Below, in pieces: positions 26,261 to 40,164 of a stretch of 64,000 nucleotides of DNA (position 1 is the stretch's first letter; every line of letters begins with the position of its first letter). The notes under the pieces were generated by a model that made no database searches, was not told the origin of the DNA, and saw nothing but the letters and a program-made list of their open reading frames with translations. Source of the stretch: Crossaster papposus. Its lineage: Eukaryota > Echinodermata > Asteroidea > Velatida > Solasteridae. Both the position numbers and the translations under genes were made by a program. The stretch covers positions 62,001 to 126,000 of the forward strand of contig JBAIAA010001624.1 of the NCBI GenBank assembly GCA_037893245.1, read 5' to 3'.

Positions 26261-29200
26261 CTTAAGAAATATGTAAAGGGAAAGAAGTGTGCATAAGAAA
26301 TATGTAAAGGGAAAGAAGTGTGCATAAGAAATATGTAAAGGGAAAGAAGTGTGCATAAGAAATATGTAAAGGGAAAGAAGTGTGCATAAGAAATATGTAA
26401 AGGGAAAGAAGTGTGCATAAGAAATATGTAAAGGGAAAGAAGTGTGCATAAGAAATATGTAAAGGGAAAGAAGTGTGCATAAGAAATATGTAAAGGGAAA
26501 GAAGTGTGCATAAGAAATATGTAAAGGGAAAGAAGTGTGCATAAGAAATATGTAAAGGGAAAGAAGTGTGCATAAGAAATAAACACATGATGTGGGAACA
26601 AGCCCTCGAGTTAAATATGTAAAGGGAAAGAAGTGTGCATAAGAAATATGTAAAGGGAAAGAAGTGTGCATAAGAAATATATAAAGGGAAAGAAGTGTGC
26701 ATAAGAAATATGTAAAGGGAAAGAAGTGTGCATAAGAAATAGGTAAAGGGAAAGAAGTGTGCATAAGAAATATGTAAAGGGAAAGAAGTGTGCATAAGAA
26801 ATAGGTAAAGGGAAAGAAGTGTGCATAAGAAATATGTAAAGGGAAAGAAGTGTGCATAAGAAATATGTAAAGGGAAAGAAGTGTGCATAAGAAATATGTA
26901 AAGGGAAAGAAGTGTGCATAAGAAATATGTAAAGGGAAAGAAGTGTGCATAAGAAATATGTAAAGGGAAAGAAGTGTGCATAAGAAATATGTAAAGGGAA
27001 AGAAGTGTGCATAAGAAATATGTAAAGGGAAAGAAGTGTGCATAAGAAATATGTAAAGGGAAAGAAGTGTGCGTAAGAAATATGTAAAGGGAAAGAAGTG
27101 TGCATAAGAAATATGTAAAGGGAAAGAAGTGTGCATAAGAAATATGTAAAGGGAAAGAAGTGTGCATAAGAAATATGTAAAGGGAAAGAAGTGTGCATAA
27201 GAAATATGTAAAGGGAAAGAAGTGTGCATAAGAAATATGTAAAGGGAAAGAAGTGTGCATAAGAAATATGTAAAGGGAAAGAAGTGTGCATACGAAATAT
27301 GTAAAGGGAAAGAAGTGTGCATAAGAAATATGTAAAGGGAAAGAAGTGTGCATACGAAATATGTAAAGGGAAAGAAGTGTGCATAAGAAATATGTAAAGG
27401 GAAAGAAGTGTGCATAAGAAATAAACACATGATGTGGGAACAAGCCCTCGAGTTAAATATGTAAAGGGAAAGAAGTGTGCATAAGAAATATGTAAAGGGA
27501 AAGAAGTGTGCATAAGAAATATGTAAAGGGAAAGAAGTGTGCATAAGAAATATGTAAAGGGAAAGAAGTGTGCATAAGAAATATGTAAAGGGAAAGAAGT
27601 GTGCATAAGCAATATGTAAAGGGAAAGAAGTGTGCATAAGAAATATGTAAAGGGAAAGAAGTGTGCATAAGAAATATGTAAAGGGAAAGAAGTGTGCATA
27701 AGAAATATGGAAAGGGAAAGAAGTGTGCATAAGAAATATGTAAAGGGAAAGAAGTGTGCATAAGAAATATGTAAAGGGAAAGAAGTGTGCATAAGAAATA
27801 TGTAAAGGGAAAGAAGTGTGCATAATAAATATGTAAAGGGAAAGAAGTGTGCATAAGAAATATGTAAAGGGAAAGAAGTGTGCATAAGAAATATGTAAAG
27901 GGAAAGAAGTGTGCATAAGAAATAAACACATGATGTGGGAACAAGCCCTCGAGTTAAATTTGTAAAGGGAAAGAAGTGTGCATAAGAAATATGTAAAGGG
28001 AAAGAAGTGTGCATAAGAAATATGTAAAGGGAAAGAAGTGTGCATAAGAAATATGTAAAGGGAAAGAAGTGTGCATAAGAAATATGTAAAGGGAAAGAAG
28101 TGTGCATAAGAAACATGTAAAGGGAAAGAAGTGTGCATAAGAAATATGTAAAGGGAAAGAAGTGTGCATAAGAAATATGTAAAGGGAAAGAAGTGTGCAT
28201 AAGAAATATGTAAAGGGAAAGAAGTGTGCATAAGAAATAAACACATGATGTGGGAACAAGCCCTCGAGTTAAATATGTAAAGGGAAAGAAGTGTGCATAA
28301 AAAATATGTAAAGGGAAAGAAGTGTGCATAAGAAATATGTAAAGGGAAAGAAGTGTGCATAAGAAATAAACACATGATGTGGGAACAAGCCCTCGAGTTA
28401 AATATGTAAAGGGAAAGAAGTGTGCATAAGAAATATGTAAAGGGAAAGAAGTGTGCATAAGAAATATGTAAAGGGAAAGAAGTGTGCATAAGAAATATGT
28501 AAAGGGAAAGAAGTGTGCATAATAAATATGTAAAGGGAAAGAAGTGTGCATAAGCAATATGTAAAGGGAAAGAAGTGTGCATAAGAAATATGTAAAGGGA
28601 AAGAAGTGTGCATAAGAAATATGTAAAGGGAAAGAAGTGTGCATAAGAAATATGTAAAGGGAAAGAAGTGTGCATAAGAAATATGTAAAGGGAAAGAAGT
28701 GTGCATAAGAAATATGTAAAGGGAAAGAAGTGTGCATAAGAAATATGTAAAGGGAAAGAAGTGTGCATAAGAAATATGTAAAGGGAAAGAAGTGTGCATA
28801 AGAAATAAACACATGATGTGGGAACAAGCCCTCGAGTTAAATTTGTAAAGGGAAAGAAGTGTGCATAAGAAATATGTAAAGGGAAAGAAGTGTGCATAAG
28901 AAATATGTAAAGGGAAAGAAGTGTGCATAAGAAATATGTAAAGGGAAAGAAGTGTGCATAAGAAATATGTAAAGGGAAAGAAGTGTGCATAAGAAATATG
29001 TAAAGGGAAAGAAGTGTGCATAAGAAATATGTAAAGGGAAAGAAGTGTGCATAAGAAATATGTAAAGGGAAAGAAGTGTGCATAAGAAATATGTAAAGGG
29101 AAAGAAGTGTGCATAAGAAATATGTAAAGGGAAAGAAGTGTGCATAAGAAATATGTAAAAGGAAAGAAGTGTGCATAAGAAATATGTAAAGGGAAAGAAG

Positions 29201-30019
29201 TGTGCATAAGAAATATGTAAAGGGAAAGAAGTGTGCATAAGAAATAAACACATGATGTGGGAACAAGCCCTCGAGTTAAATATGTAAAGGGAAAGAAGTG
29301 TGCATAAGAAATATGTAAAGGGAAAGAAGTGTGCATAAGAAATATGTAAAGGGAAAGAAGTTTCATAAGAAATATGTAAAGGGAAAGAAGTGTGCATAAG
29401 AAATATGTAAAGGGAAAGAAGTGTGCATAAGAAATATGTAAAGGGAAAGAAGTGTGCATAAGAAATATGTAAAGGGAAAGAAGTGTGCATACGAAATATG
29501 TAAAGGGAAAGAAGTGTGCATAAGAAATATGTAAAGGGAAAGAAGTGTGCATAAGAAATATGTAAAGGGAAAGAAGTGTGCATAAGAAATATGTAAAGGG
29601 AAAGAAGTGTGCATAAGAAATATGTAAAGGGAAAGAAGTGTGCATAAGAAATATGTAAAGGGAAAGAAGTGTGCATAATAAATATGTAAAGGGAAAGAAG
29701 TGTGCATAAGCAATATGTAAAGGGAAAGAAGTGTGCATAAGAAATATGTAAAGGGAAAGAAGTGTGCATAAGAAATATGTAAAGGGAAAGAAGTGTGCAT
29801 AAGAAATATGTAAAGGGAAAGAAGTGTGCATAAGAAATATGTAAAGGGAAAGAAGTGTGCATAATAAATATGTAAAGGGAAAGAAGTGTGCATAAGAAAT
29901 ATGTAAAGGGAAAGAAGTGTGCATAAGAAATATGTAAAGGGAAAGAAGTGTGCATAAGAAATAAACACATGATGTGGGAACAAGCCCTCGAGTTAAATTT
30001 GTAAAGGGAAAGAAGTGTG
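26261..30019 (+). repeat. Tandem multi-kb duplication of satellite, unit 1 (3759 bp)
   Basis: The unit begins at a monomer with the rare CTTAAG variant (26261) and ends where the same variant recurs (30020). It also contains a unique damaged monomer with AAGTTTCATAAG (29359) that recurs at 33211, exactly 3852 bp on. Relative to unit 2 it lacks 93 bp (three monomers) between 26261 and 26581. It includes the 883-bp module that starts at 27954. Confidence 0.85.
27954..28836 (+). repeat. 883-bp satellite module (reference copy)
   Basis: A module defined by 67-bp forms at intervals of 315, 129 and 439 bp, flanked by AAATTTGTAAAG variants. It also carries a GAAACATG variant and an AAAAAATATG variant at fixed places. 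The same spacing recurs from 31806, 39721, 41709, 43935, 46016, 55796, 59276 and 60691 (the last is 1 bp short). It is therefore the core unit shared by the 3.48-, 3.85- and 4.2-kb repeats. Confidence 0.85.
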
Positions 30020-33000
30020 CTTAAGAAATATGTAAAGGGAAAGAAGTGTGCATAAGAAATATGTAAAGGGAAAGAAGTGTGCATAAGAAATATGTAAAGG
30101 GAAAGAAGTGTGCATAAGAAATATGTAAAGGGAAAGAAGTGTGCATAAGAAATATGTAAAGGGAAAGAAGTGTGCATAAGAAATATGTAAAGGGAAAGAA
30201 GTGTGCATAAGAAATATGTAAAGGGAAAGAAGTGTGCATAAGAAATATGTAAAGGGAAAGAAGTGTGCATAAGAAATATGTAAAGGGAAAGAAGTGTGCA
30301 TAAGAAATATGTAAAGGGAAAGAAGTGTGCATAAGAAATATGTAAAGGGAAAGAAGTGTGCATAAGAAATATGTAAAGGGAAAGAAGTGTGCATAAGAAA
30401 TATGTAAAGGGAAAGAAGTGTGCATAAGAAATAAACACATGATGTGGGAACAAGCCCTCGAGTTAAATATGTAAAGGGAAAGAAGTGTGCATAAGAAATA
30501 TGTAAAGGGAAAGAAGTGTGCATAAGAAATATATAAAGGGAAAGAAGTGTGCATAAGAAATATGTAAAGGGAAAGAAGTGTGCATAAGAAATAGGTAAAG
30601 GGAAAGAAGTGTGCATAAGAAATATGTAAAGGGAAAGAAGTGTGCATAAGAAATATGTAAAGGGAAAGAAGTGTGCATAAGAAATATGTAAAGGGAAAGA
30701 AGTGTGCATAAGAAATATGTAAAGGGAAAGAAGTGTGCATAAGAAATATGTAAAGGGAAAGAAGTGTGCATAAGAAATATGTAAAGGGAAAGAAGTGTGC
30801 ATAAGAAATATGTAAAGGGAAAGAAGTGTGCATAAGAAATATGTAAAGGGAAAGAAGTGTGCATAAGAAATATGTAAAGGGAAAGAAGTGTGCATAAGAA
30901 ATATGTAAAGGGAAAGAAGTGTGCGTAAGAAATATGTAAAGGGAAAGAAGTGTGCATAAGAAATATGTAAAGGGAAAGAAGTGTGCATAAGAAATATGTA
31001 AAGGGAAAGAAGTGTGCATAAGAAATATGTAAAGGGAAAGAAGTGTGCATAAGAAATATGTAAAGGGAAAGAAGTGTGCATAAGAAATATGTAAAGGGAA
31101 AGAAGTGTGCATAAGAAATATGTAAAGGGAAAGAAGTGTGCATACGAAATATGTAAAGGGAAAGAAGTGTGCATAAGAAATATGTAAAGGGAAAGAAGTG
31201 TGCATACGAAATATGTAAAGGGAAAGAAGTGTGCATAAGAAATATGTAAAGGGAAAGAAGTGTGCATAAGAAATAAACACATGATGTGGGAACAAGCCCT
31301 CGAGTTAAATATGTAAAGGGAAAGAAGTGTGCATAAGAAATATGTAAAGGGAAAGAAGTGTGCATAAGAAATATGTAAAGGGAAAGAAGTGTGCATAAGA
31401 AATATGTAAAGGGAAAGAAGTGTGCATAAGAAATATGTAAAGGGAAAGAAGTGTGCATAAGCAATATGTAAAGGGAAAGAAGTGTGCATAAGAAATATGT
31501 AAAGGGAAAGAAGTGTGCATAAGAAATATGTAAAGGGAAAGAAGTGTGCATAAGAAATATGGAAAGGGAAAGAAGTGTGCATAAGAAATATGTAAAGGGA
31601 AAGAAGTGTGCATAAGAAATATGTAAAGGGAAAGAAGTGTGCATAAGAAATATGTAAAGGGAAAGAAGTGTGCATAATAAATATGTAAAGGGAAAGAAGT
31701 GTGCATAAGAAATATGTAAAGGGAAAGAAGTGTGCATAAGAAATATGTAAAGGGAAAGAAGTGTGCATAAGAAATAAACACATGATGTGGGAACAAGCCC
31801 TCGAGTTAAATTTGTAAAGGGAAAGAAGTGTGCATAAGAAATATGTAAAGGGAAAGAAGTGTGCATAAGAAATATGTAAAGGGAAAGAAGTGTGCATAAG
31901 AAATATGTAAAGGGAAAGAAGTGTGCATAAGAAATATGTAAAGGGAAAGAAGTGTGCATAAGAAACATGTAAAGGGAAAGAAGTGTGCATAAGAAATATG
32001 TAAAGGGAAAGAAGTGTGCATAAGAAATATGTAAAGGGAAAGAAGTGTGCATAAGAAATATGTAAAGGGAAAGAAGTGTGCATAAGAAATAAACACATGA
32101 TGTGGGAACAAGCCCTCGAGTTAAATATGTAAAGGGAAAGAAGTGTGCATAAAAAATATGTAAAGGGAAAGAAGTGTGCATAAGAAATATGTAAAGGGAA
32201 AGAAGTGTGCATAAGAAATAAACACATGATGTGGGAACAAGCCCTCGAGTTAAATATGTAAAGGGAAAGAAGTGTGCATAAGAAATATGTAAAGGGAAAG
32301 AAGTGTGCATAAGAAATATGTAAAGGGAAAGAAGTGTGCATAAGAAATATGTAAAGGGAAAGAAGTGTGCATAATAAATATGTAAAGGGAAAGAAGTGTG
32401 CATAAGCAATATGTAAAGGGAAAGAAGTGTGCATAAGAAATATGTAAAGGGAAAGAAGTGTGCATAAGAAATATGTAAAGGGAAAGAAGTGTGCATAAGA
32501 AATATGTAAAGGGAAAGAAGTGTGCATAAGAAATATGTAAAGGGAAAGAAGTGTGCATAAGAAATATGTAAAGGGAAAGAAGTGTGCATAAGAAATATGT
32601 AAAGGGAAAGAAGTGTGCATAAGAAATATGTAAAGGGAAAGAAGTGTGCATAAGAAATAAACACATGATGTGGGAACAAGCCCTCGAGTTAAATTTGTAA
32701 AGGGAAAGAAGTGTGCATAAGAAATATGTAAAGGGAAAGAAGTGTGCATAAGAAATATGTAAAGGGAAAGAAGTGTGCATAAGAAATATGTAAAGGGAAA
32801 GAAGTGTGCATAAGAAATATGTAAAGGGAAAGAAGTGTGCATAAGAAATATGTAAAGGGAAAGAAGTGTGCATAAGAAATATGTAAAGGGAAAGAAGTGT
32901 GCATAAGAAATATGTAAAGGGAAAGAAGTGTGCATAAGAAATATGTAAAGGGAAAGAAGTGTGCATAAGAAATATGTAAAGGGAAAGAAGTGTGCATAAG

Positions 33001-33871
33001 AAATATGTAAAAGGAAAGAAGTGTGCATAAGAAATATGTAAAGGGAAAGAAGTGTGCATAAGAAATATGTAAAGGGAAAGAAGTGTGCATAAGAAATAAA
33101 CACATGATGTGGGAACAAGCCCTCGAGTTAAATATGTAAAGGGAAAGAAGTGTGCATAAGAAATATGTAAAGGGAAAGAAGTGTGCATAAGAAATATGTA
33201 AAGGGAAAGAAGTTTCATAAGAAATATGTAAAGGGAAAGAAGTGTGCATAAGAAATATGTAAAGGGAAAGAAGTGTGCATAAGAAATATGTAAAGGGAAA
33301 GAAGTGTGCATAAGAAATATGTAAAGGGAAAGAAGTGTGCATACGAAATATGTAAAGGGAAAGAAGTGTGCATAAGAAATATGTAAAGGGAAAGAAGTGT
33401 GCATAAGAAATATGTAAAGGGAAAGAAGTGTGCATAAGAAATATGTAAAGGGAAAGAAGTGTGCATAAGAAATATGTAAAGGGAAAGAAGTGTGCATAAG
33501 AAATATGTAAAGGGAAAGAAGTGTGCATAATAAATATGTAAAGGGAAAGAAGTGTGCATAAGCAATATGTAAAGGGAAAGAAGTGTGCATAAGAAATATG
33601 TAAAGGGAAAGAAGTGTGCATAAGAAATATGTAAAGGGAAAGAAGTGTGCATAAGAAATATGTAAAGGGAAAGAAGTGTGCATAAGAAATATGTAAAGGG
33701 AAAGAAGTGTGCATAATAAATATGTAAAGGGAAAGAAGTGTGCATAAGAAATATGTAAAGGGAAAGAAGTGTGCATAAGAAATATGTAAAGGGAAAGAAG
33801 TGTGCATAAGAAATAAACACATGATGTGGGAACAAGCCCTCGAGTTAAATTTGTAAAGGGAAAGAAGTGTG
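30020..33871 (+). repeat. Tandem multi-kb duplication of satellite, unit 2 (3852 bp)
   Basis: Direct neighbour of unit 1, with the same marker series (CTTAAG, GGTAAAG at 30593, the 883-bp module at 31806, the AAGTTTCATAAG monomer at 33211). The next CTTAAG variant at 33872 closes the unit. It differs from unit 1 by three extra monomers and scattered base changes. Confidence 0.85.
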
Positions 33872-34434
33872 CTTAAGAAATATGTAAAGGGAAAGAAGTG
33901 TGCATAAGAAATATGTAAAGGGAAAGAAGTGTGCATAAGAAATATGTAAAGGGAAAGAAGTGTGCATAAGAAATATGTAAAGGGAAAGAAGTGTGCATAA
34001 GAAATATGTAAAGGGAAAGAAGTGTGCATAAGAAATATGTAAAGGGAAAGAAGTGTGCATAAGAAATATGTAAAGGGAAAGAAGTGTGCATAAGAAATAT
34101 GTAAAGGGAAAGAAGTGTGCATAAGAAATATGTAAAGGGAAAGAAGTGTGCATAAGAAATATGTAAAGGGAAAGAAGTGTGCATAAGAAATATGTAAAGG
34201 GAAAGAAGTGTGCATAAGAAATATGTAAAGGGAAAGAAGTGTGCATAAGAAATATGTAAAGGGAAAGAAGTGTGCATAAGAAATATGTAAAGGGAAAGAA
34301 GTGTGCATAAGAAATATGTAAAGGGAAAAAAGTGTGCATAAGAAATATGTAAAGGGAAAGAAGTGTGCATAAGAAATATGTAAAGGGAAAGAAGTGTGCA
34401 TAAGAAATATGTAAAGGGAAAGAAGTGTGCATAA

Positions 34435-37400
34435 CAAATACGTAAAGGGAAAGAAGTGTGCATAAGAAATATGTAAAGGGAAAGAAGTGTGCATAAGAAA
34501 TATGTAAAGGGAAAGAAGTGTGCATAAGAAATATGTAAAGGGAAAGAAGTGTGCATAAGAAATATGTAAAGGGAAAGAAGTGTGCATAAGAAATATGTAA
34601 AGGGAAAGAAGTGTGCATAAGAAATATGTAAAGGGAAAGAAGTGTGCATAAGACATATGTAAAGGGAAAGAAGTGTGCATAAGAAATATGTAAAGGGAAA
34701 GAAGTGTGCATAAGAAATATGTAAAGGGAAAGAAGTGTGCATAAGAAATATGTAAAGGGAAAGAAGTGTGCATAAGAAATATGTAAAGGGAAAGAAGTGT
34801 GCATAAGAAATAAACACATGATGTGGGAACAAGCCCTCGAGTTAAATATGTAAAGGGAAAGAAGTGTGCATAAGAAATATGTAAAGGGAAAGAAGTGTGC
34901 ATAAGAAATATGTAAAGGGAAAGAAGTGTGCATAAGAAATATGTAAAGGGAAAGAAGTGTGCATAAGAAATATGTAAAGGGAAAGAAGTGTGCATAAGAA
35001 ATATGTAAAGGGAAAGAAGTGTGCATAAGAAATATGTAAAGGGAAAGAAGTGTGCATAAGAAATAAACACATGATGTGGGAACAAGCCCTCGAGTTAAAT
35101 ATGTAAAGGGAAAGAAGTGTGCATAAGAAATAAACACATGATGTGGGAACAAGCCCTCGAGTTAAATATGTAAAGGGAAAGAAGTGTGCATAAGAAATAA
35201 ACACATGATGTGGGAACAAGCCCTCGAGTTAAATATGTAAAGGGAAAGAAGTGTGCATAAGAAATATGTAAAGGGAAAGAAGTGTGCATAAGAAATATGT
35301 AAAGGGAAAGAAGTGTGCATAAGAAATATGTAAAGGGAAAGAAGTGTGCATAAGAAATATGTAAAGGGAAAGAAGTGTGCATAAGAAATATGTAAAGGGA
35401 AAGAAGTGTGCATAAGAAATAAACACATGATGTGGGAACAAGCCCTCGAGTTAAATATGTAAAGGGAAAGAAGTGTGCATAAGAAATAAACACATGATGT
35501 GGGAACAAGCCCTCGAGTTAAATATGTAAAGGGAAAGAAGTGTGCATAAGAAATAAACACATGATGTGGGAACAAGCCCTCGAGTTAAATATGTAAAGGG
35601 AAAGAAGTGTGCATAAGAAATATGTAAAGGGAAAGAAGTGTGCATAAGAAATATGTAAAGGGAAAGAAGTGTGCATAAGAAATATGTAAAGGGAAAGAAG
35701 TGTGCATAAGAAATATGTAAAGGGAAAGAAGTGTGCATAAGAAATATGTAAAGGGAAAGAAGTGTGCATAAGAAATATGTAAAGGGAAAAAAGTGTGCAT
35801 AAGAAATATGTAAAGGGAAAGAAGTGTGCATAAGAAATATGTAAAGGGAAAGAAGTGTGCATAAGAAATATGTAAAGGGAAAGAAGTGTGCATAACAAAT
35901 ACGTAAAGGGAAAGAAGTGTGCATAAGAAATATGTAAAGGGAAAGAAGTGTGCATAAGAAATATGTAAAGGGAAAGAAGTGTGCATAAGAAATATGTAAA
36001 GGGAAAGAAGTGTGCATAAGAAATATGTAAAGGGAAAGAAGTGTGCATAAGAAATATGTAAAGGGAAAGAAGTGTGCATAAGAAATATGTAAAGGGAAAG
36101 AAGTGTGCATAAGACATATGTAAAGGGAAAGAAGTGTGCATAAGAAATATGTAAAGGGAAAGAAGTGTGCATAAGAAATATGTAAAGGGAAAGAAGTGTG
36201 CATAAGAAATATGTAAAGGGAAAGAAGTGTGCATAAGAAATATGTAAAGGGAAAGAAGTGTGCATAAGAAATAAACACATGATGTGGGAACAAGCCCTCG
36301 AGTTAAATATGTAAAGGGAAAGAAGTGTGCATAAGAAATATGTAAAGGGAAAGAAGTGTGCATAAGAAATATGTAAAGGGAAAGAAGTGTGCATAAGAAA
36401 TATGTAAAGGGAAAGAAGTGTGCATAAGAAATATGTAAAGGGAAAGAAGTGTGCATAAGAAATATGTAAAGGGAAAGAAGTGTGCATAAGAAATAAACAC
36501 ATGATGTGGGAACAAGCCCTCGAGTTAAATATGTAAAGGGAAAGAAGTGTGCATAAGAAATAAACACATGATGTGGGAACAAGCCCTCGAGTTAAATATG
36601 TAAAGGGAAAGAAGTGTGCATAAGAAATAAACACATGATGTGGGAACAAGCCCTCGAGTTAAATATGTAAAGGGAAAGAAGTGTGCATAAGAAATATGTA
36701 AAGGGAAAGAAGTGTGCATAAGAAATATGTAAAGGGAAAGAAGTGTGCATAAGAAATATGTAAAGGGAAAGAAGTGTGCATAAGAAATATGTAAAGGGAA
36801 AGAAGTGTGCATAAGAAATATGTAAAGGGAAAGAAGTGTGCATAAGAAATAAACACATGATGTGGGAACAAGCCCTCGAGTTAAATATGTAAAGGGAAAG
36901 AAGTGTGCATAAGAAATAAACACATGATGTGGGAACAAGCCCTCGAGTTAAATATGTAAAGGGAAAGAAGTGTGCATAAGAAATAAACACATGATGTGGG
37001 AACAAGCCCTCGAGTTAAATATGTAAAGGGAAAGAAGTGTGCATAAGAAATATGTAAAGGGAAAGAAGTGTGCATAAGAAATATGTAAAGGGAAAGAAGT
37101 GTGCATAAGAAATATGTAAAGGGAAAGAAGTGTGCATAAGAAATATGTAAAGGGAAAGAAGTGTGCATAAGAAATATGTAAAGGGAAAGAAGTGTGCATA
37201 AGAAATATGTAAAGGGAAAGAAGTGTGCATAAGAAATATGTAAAGGGAAAGAAGTGTGCATAAGAAATATGTAAAGGGAAAGAAGTGTGCATAAGAAATA
37301 TGTAAAGGGAAAGAAGTGTGCATAAGAAATATGTAAAGGGAAAGAAGTGTGCATAAGAAATATGTAAAGGGAAAGAAGTGTGCATAAGAAATATGTAAAG

Positions 37401-37580
37401 GGAAAGAAGTGTGCATAAGAAATATGTAAAGGGAAAGAAGTGTGCATAAGAAATATGTAAAGGGAAAGAAGTGTGCATAAGAAATATGTAAAGGGAAAGA
37501 AGTGTGCATAAGAAATATGTAAAGGGAAAGAAGTGTGCATAAGAAATATGTAAAGGGAAAGAAGTGTGCATAACAAATAC
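34435..37580 (+). repeat. Three-copy higher-order repeat of about 1.46-1.68 kb
   Basis: A rare variant, AACAAATACG, occurs at 34435, 35896 and 37574, giving spacings of 1461 and 1678 bp. The difference equals seven 31-bp monomers. Dense clusters of 67-bp forms accompany the copies, and the cluster at 35162-35585 recurs at 36592-37015, shifted by exactly 1430 bp. Confidence 0.8.
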
Positions 37581-40164
37581 GTAAAGGGAAAGAAGTGTGC
37601 ATAAGAAATATGTAAAGGGAAAGAAGTGTGCATAAGAAATATGTAAAGGGAAAGAAGTGTGCATAAGAAATATGTAAAGGGAAAGAAGTGTGCATAAGAA
37701 ATATGTAAAGGGAAAGAAGTGTGCATAAGACATATGTAAAGGGAAAGAAGTGTGCATAAGAAATATGTAAAGGGAAAGAAGTGTGCATAAGAAATATGTA
37801 AAGGGAAAGAAGTGTGCATAAGAAATATGTAAAGGGAAAGAAGTGTGCATAAGAAATATGTAAAGGGAAAGAAGTGTGCATAAGAAATAAACACATGATG
37901 TGGGAACAAGCCCTCGAGTTAAATATGTAAAGGGAAAGAAGTGTGCATAAGAAATATGTAAAGGGAAAGAAGTGTGCATAAGAAATATGTAAAGGGAAAG
38001 AAGTGTGCATAAGAAATATGTAAAGGGAAAGAAGTGTGCATAAGAAATATGTAAAGGGAAAGAAGTGTGCATAAGAAATATGTAAAGGGAAAGAAGTGTG
38101 CATAAGAAATATGTAAAGGGAAAGAAGTGTGCATAAGAAATATGTAAAGGGAAAGAAGTGTGCATAAGAAATATGTAAAGGGAAAGAAGTGTGCATACAA
38201 AATATGTAAAGAGAAAGAAGTGTGCATAAGAAATATGTAAAGGGAAAGAAGTGTGCATAAGAAATATGTAAAGGGAAAGAAGTGTGCATAAGAAATATGT
38301 AAAGGGAAAGAAGTGTGCATAAGAAATATGTAAAGGGAAAGAAGTGTGCATAAGAAATAAACACATGATGTGGGAACAAGCCCTCGAGTTAAATATGTAA
38401 AGGGAAAGAAGTGTGCATAAGAAATATGTAAAGGGAAAGAAGTGTGCATAAGAAATATGTAAAGGGAAAGAAGTGTGCATAAGAAATATGTAAAGGGAAA
38501 GAAGTGTGCATAAGAAATATGTAAAGGGAAAGAAGTGTGCATAAGAAATAAACACATGATGTGGGAACAAGCCCTCGAGTTAAATATGTAAAGGGAAAGA
38601 AGTGTGCATAAGAAATAAACACATGATGTGGGAACAAGCCCTCGAGTTAAATATGTAAAGGGAAAGAAGTGTGCATAAGAAATAAACACATGATGTGGGA
38701 ACAAGCCCTCGAGTTAAATATGTAAAGGGAAAGAAGTGTGCATAAGAAATATTTAAAGGGAAAGAAGTGTGCATAAGAAATATGTAAAGGGAAAGAAGTG
38801 TGCATAAGAAATATGTAAAGGGAAAGAAGTGTGCATAAGAAATATGTAAAGGGAAAGAAGTGTGCATAAGAAATATGTAAAGGGAAAGAAGTGTGCATAA
38901 GAAATAAACACATGATGTGGGAACAAGCCCTCGAGTTAAATATGTAAAGGGAAAGAAGTGTGCATAAGAAATAAACACATGATGTGGGAACAAGCCCTCG
39001 AGTTAAATATGTAAAGGGAAAGAAGTGTGCATAAGAAATATGTAAAGGGAAAGAAGTGTGCATAAGAAATATGTAAAGGGAAAGAAGTGTGCATAAGAAA
39101 TATGTAAAGGGAAAGAAGTGTGCATAAGAAATATGTAAAGGGAAAGAAGTGTGCATACAAAATATGTAAAGAGAAAGAAGTGTGCATAAGAAATATGTAA
39201 AGGGAAAGAAGTGTGCATAAGAAATATGTAAAGGGAAAGAAGTGTGCATAAGAAATATGTAAAGGGAAAGAAGTGTGCATAAGAAATATGTAAAGGGAAA
39301 GAAGTGTGCATAAGAAATATGTAAAGGGAAAGAAGTGTGCATAAGAAATATGTAAAGGGAAAGAAGTGTGCATAAGAAATATGTAAAGGGAAAGAAGTGT
39401 GCATAAGAAATATGTAAAGGGAAAGAAGTGTGCATAAGCAATATGTAAAGGGAAAGAAGTGTGCATAAGAAATATGTAAAGGGAAAGAAGTGTGCATAAG
39501 AAATATGTAAAGGGAAAGAAGTGTGCATAAGAAATATGTAAAGGGAAAGAAGTGTGCATAAGAAATATGTAAAGGGAAAGAAGTGTGCATAATAAATATG
39601 TAAAGGGAAAGAAGTGTGCATAAGAAATATGTAAAGGGAAAGAAGTGTGCATAAGAAATATGTAAAGGGAAAGAAGTGTGCATAAGAAATAAACACATGA
39701 TGTGGGAACAAGCCCTCGAGTTAAATTTGTAAAGGGAAAGAAGTGTGCATAAGAAATATGTAAAGGGAAAGAAGTGTGCATAAGAAATATGTAAAGGGAA
39801 AGAAGTGTGCATAAGAAATATGTAAAGGGAAAGAAGTGTGCATAAGAAATATGTAAAGGGAAAGAAGTGTGCATAAGAAACATGTAAAGGGAAAGAAGTG
39901 TGCATAAGAAATATGTAAAGGGAAAGAAGTGTGCATAAGAAATATGTAAAGGGAAAGAAGTGTGCATAAGAAATATGTAAAGGGAAAGAAGTGTGCATAA
40001 GAAATAAACACATGATGTGGGAACAAGCCCTCGAGTTAAATATGTAAAGGGAAAGAAGTGTGCATAAAAAATATGTAAAGGGAAAGAAGTGTGCATAAGA
40101 AATATGTAAAGGGAAAGAAGTGTGCATAAGAAATAAACACATGATGTGGGAACAAGCCCTCGAG

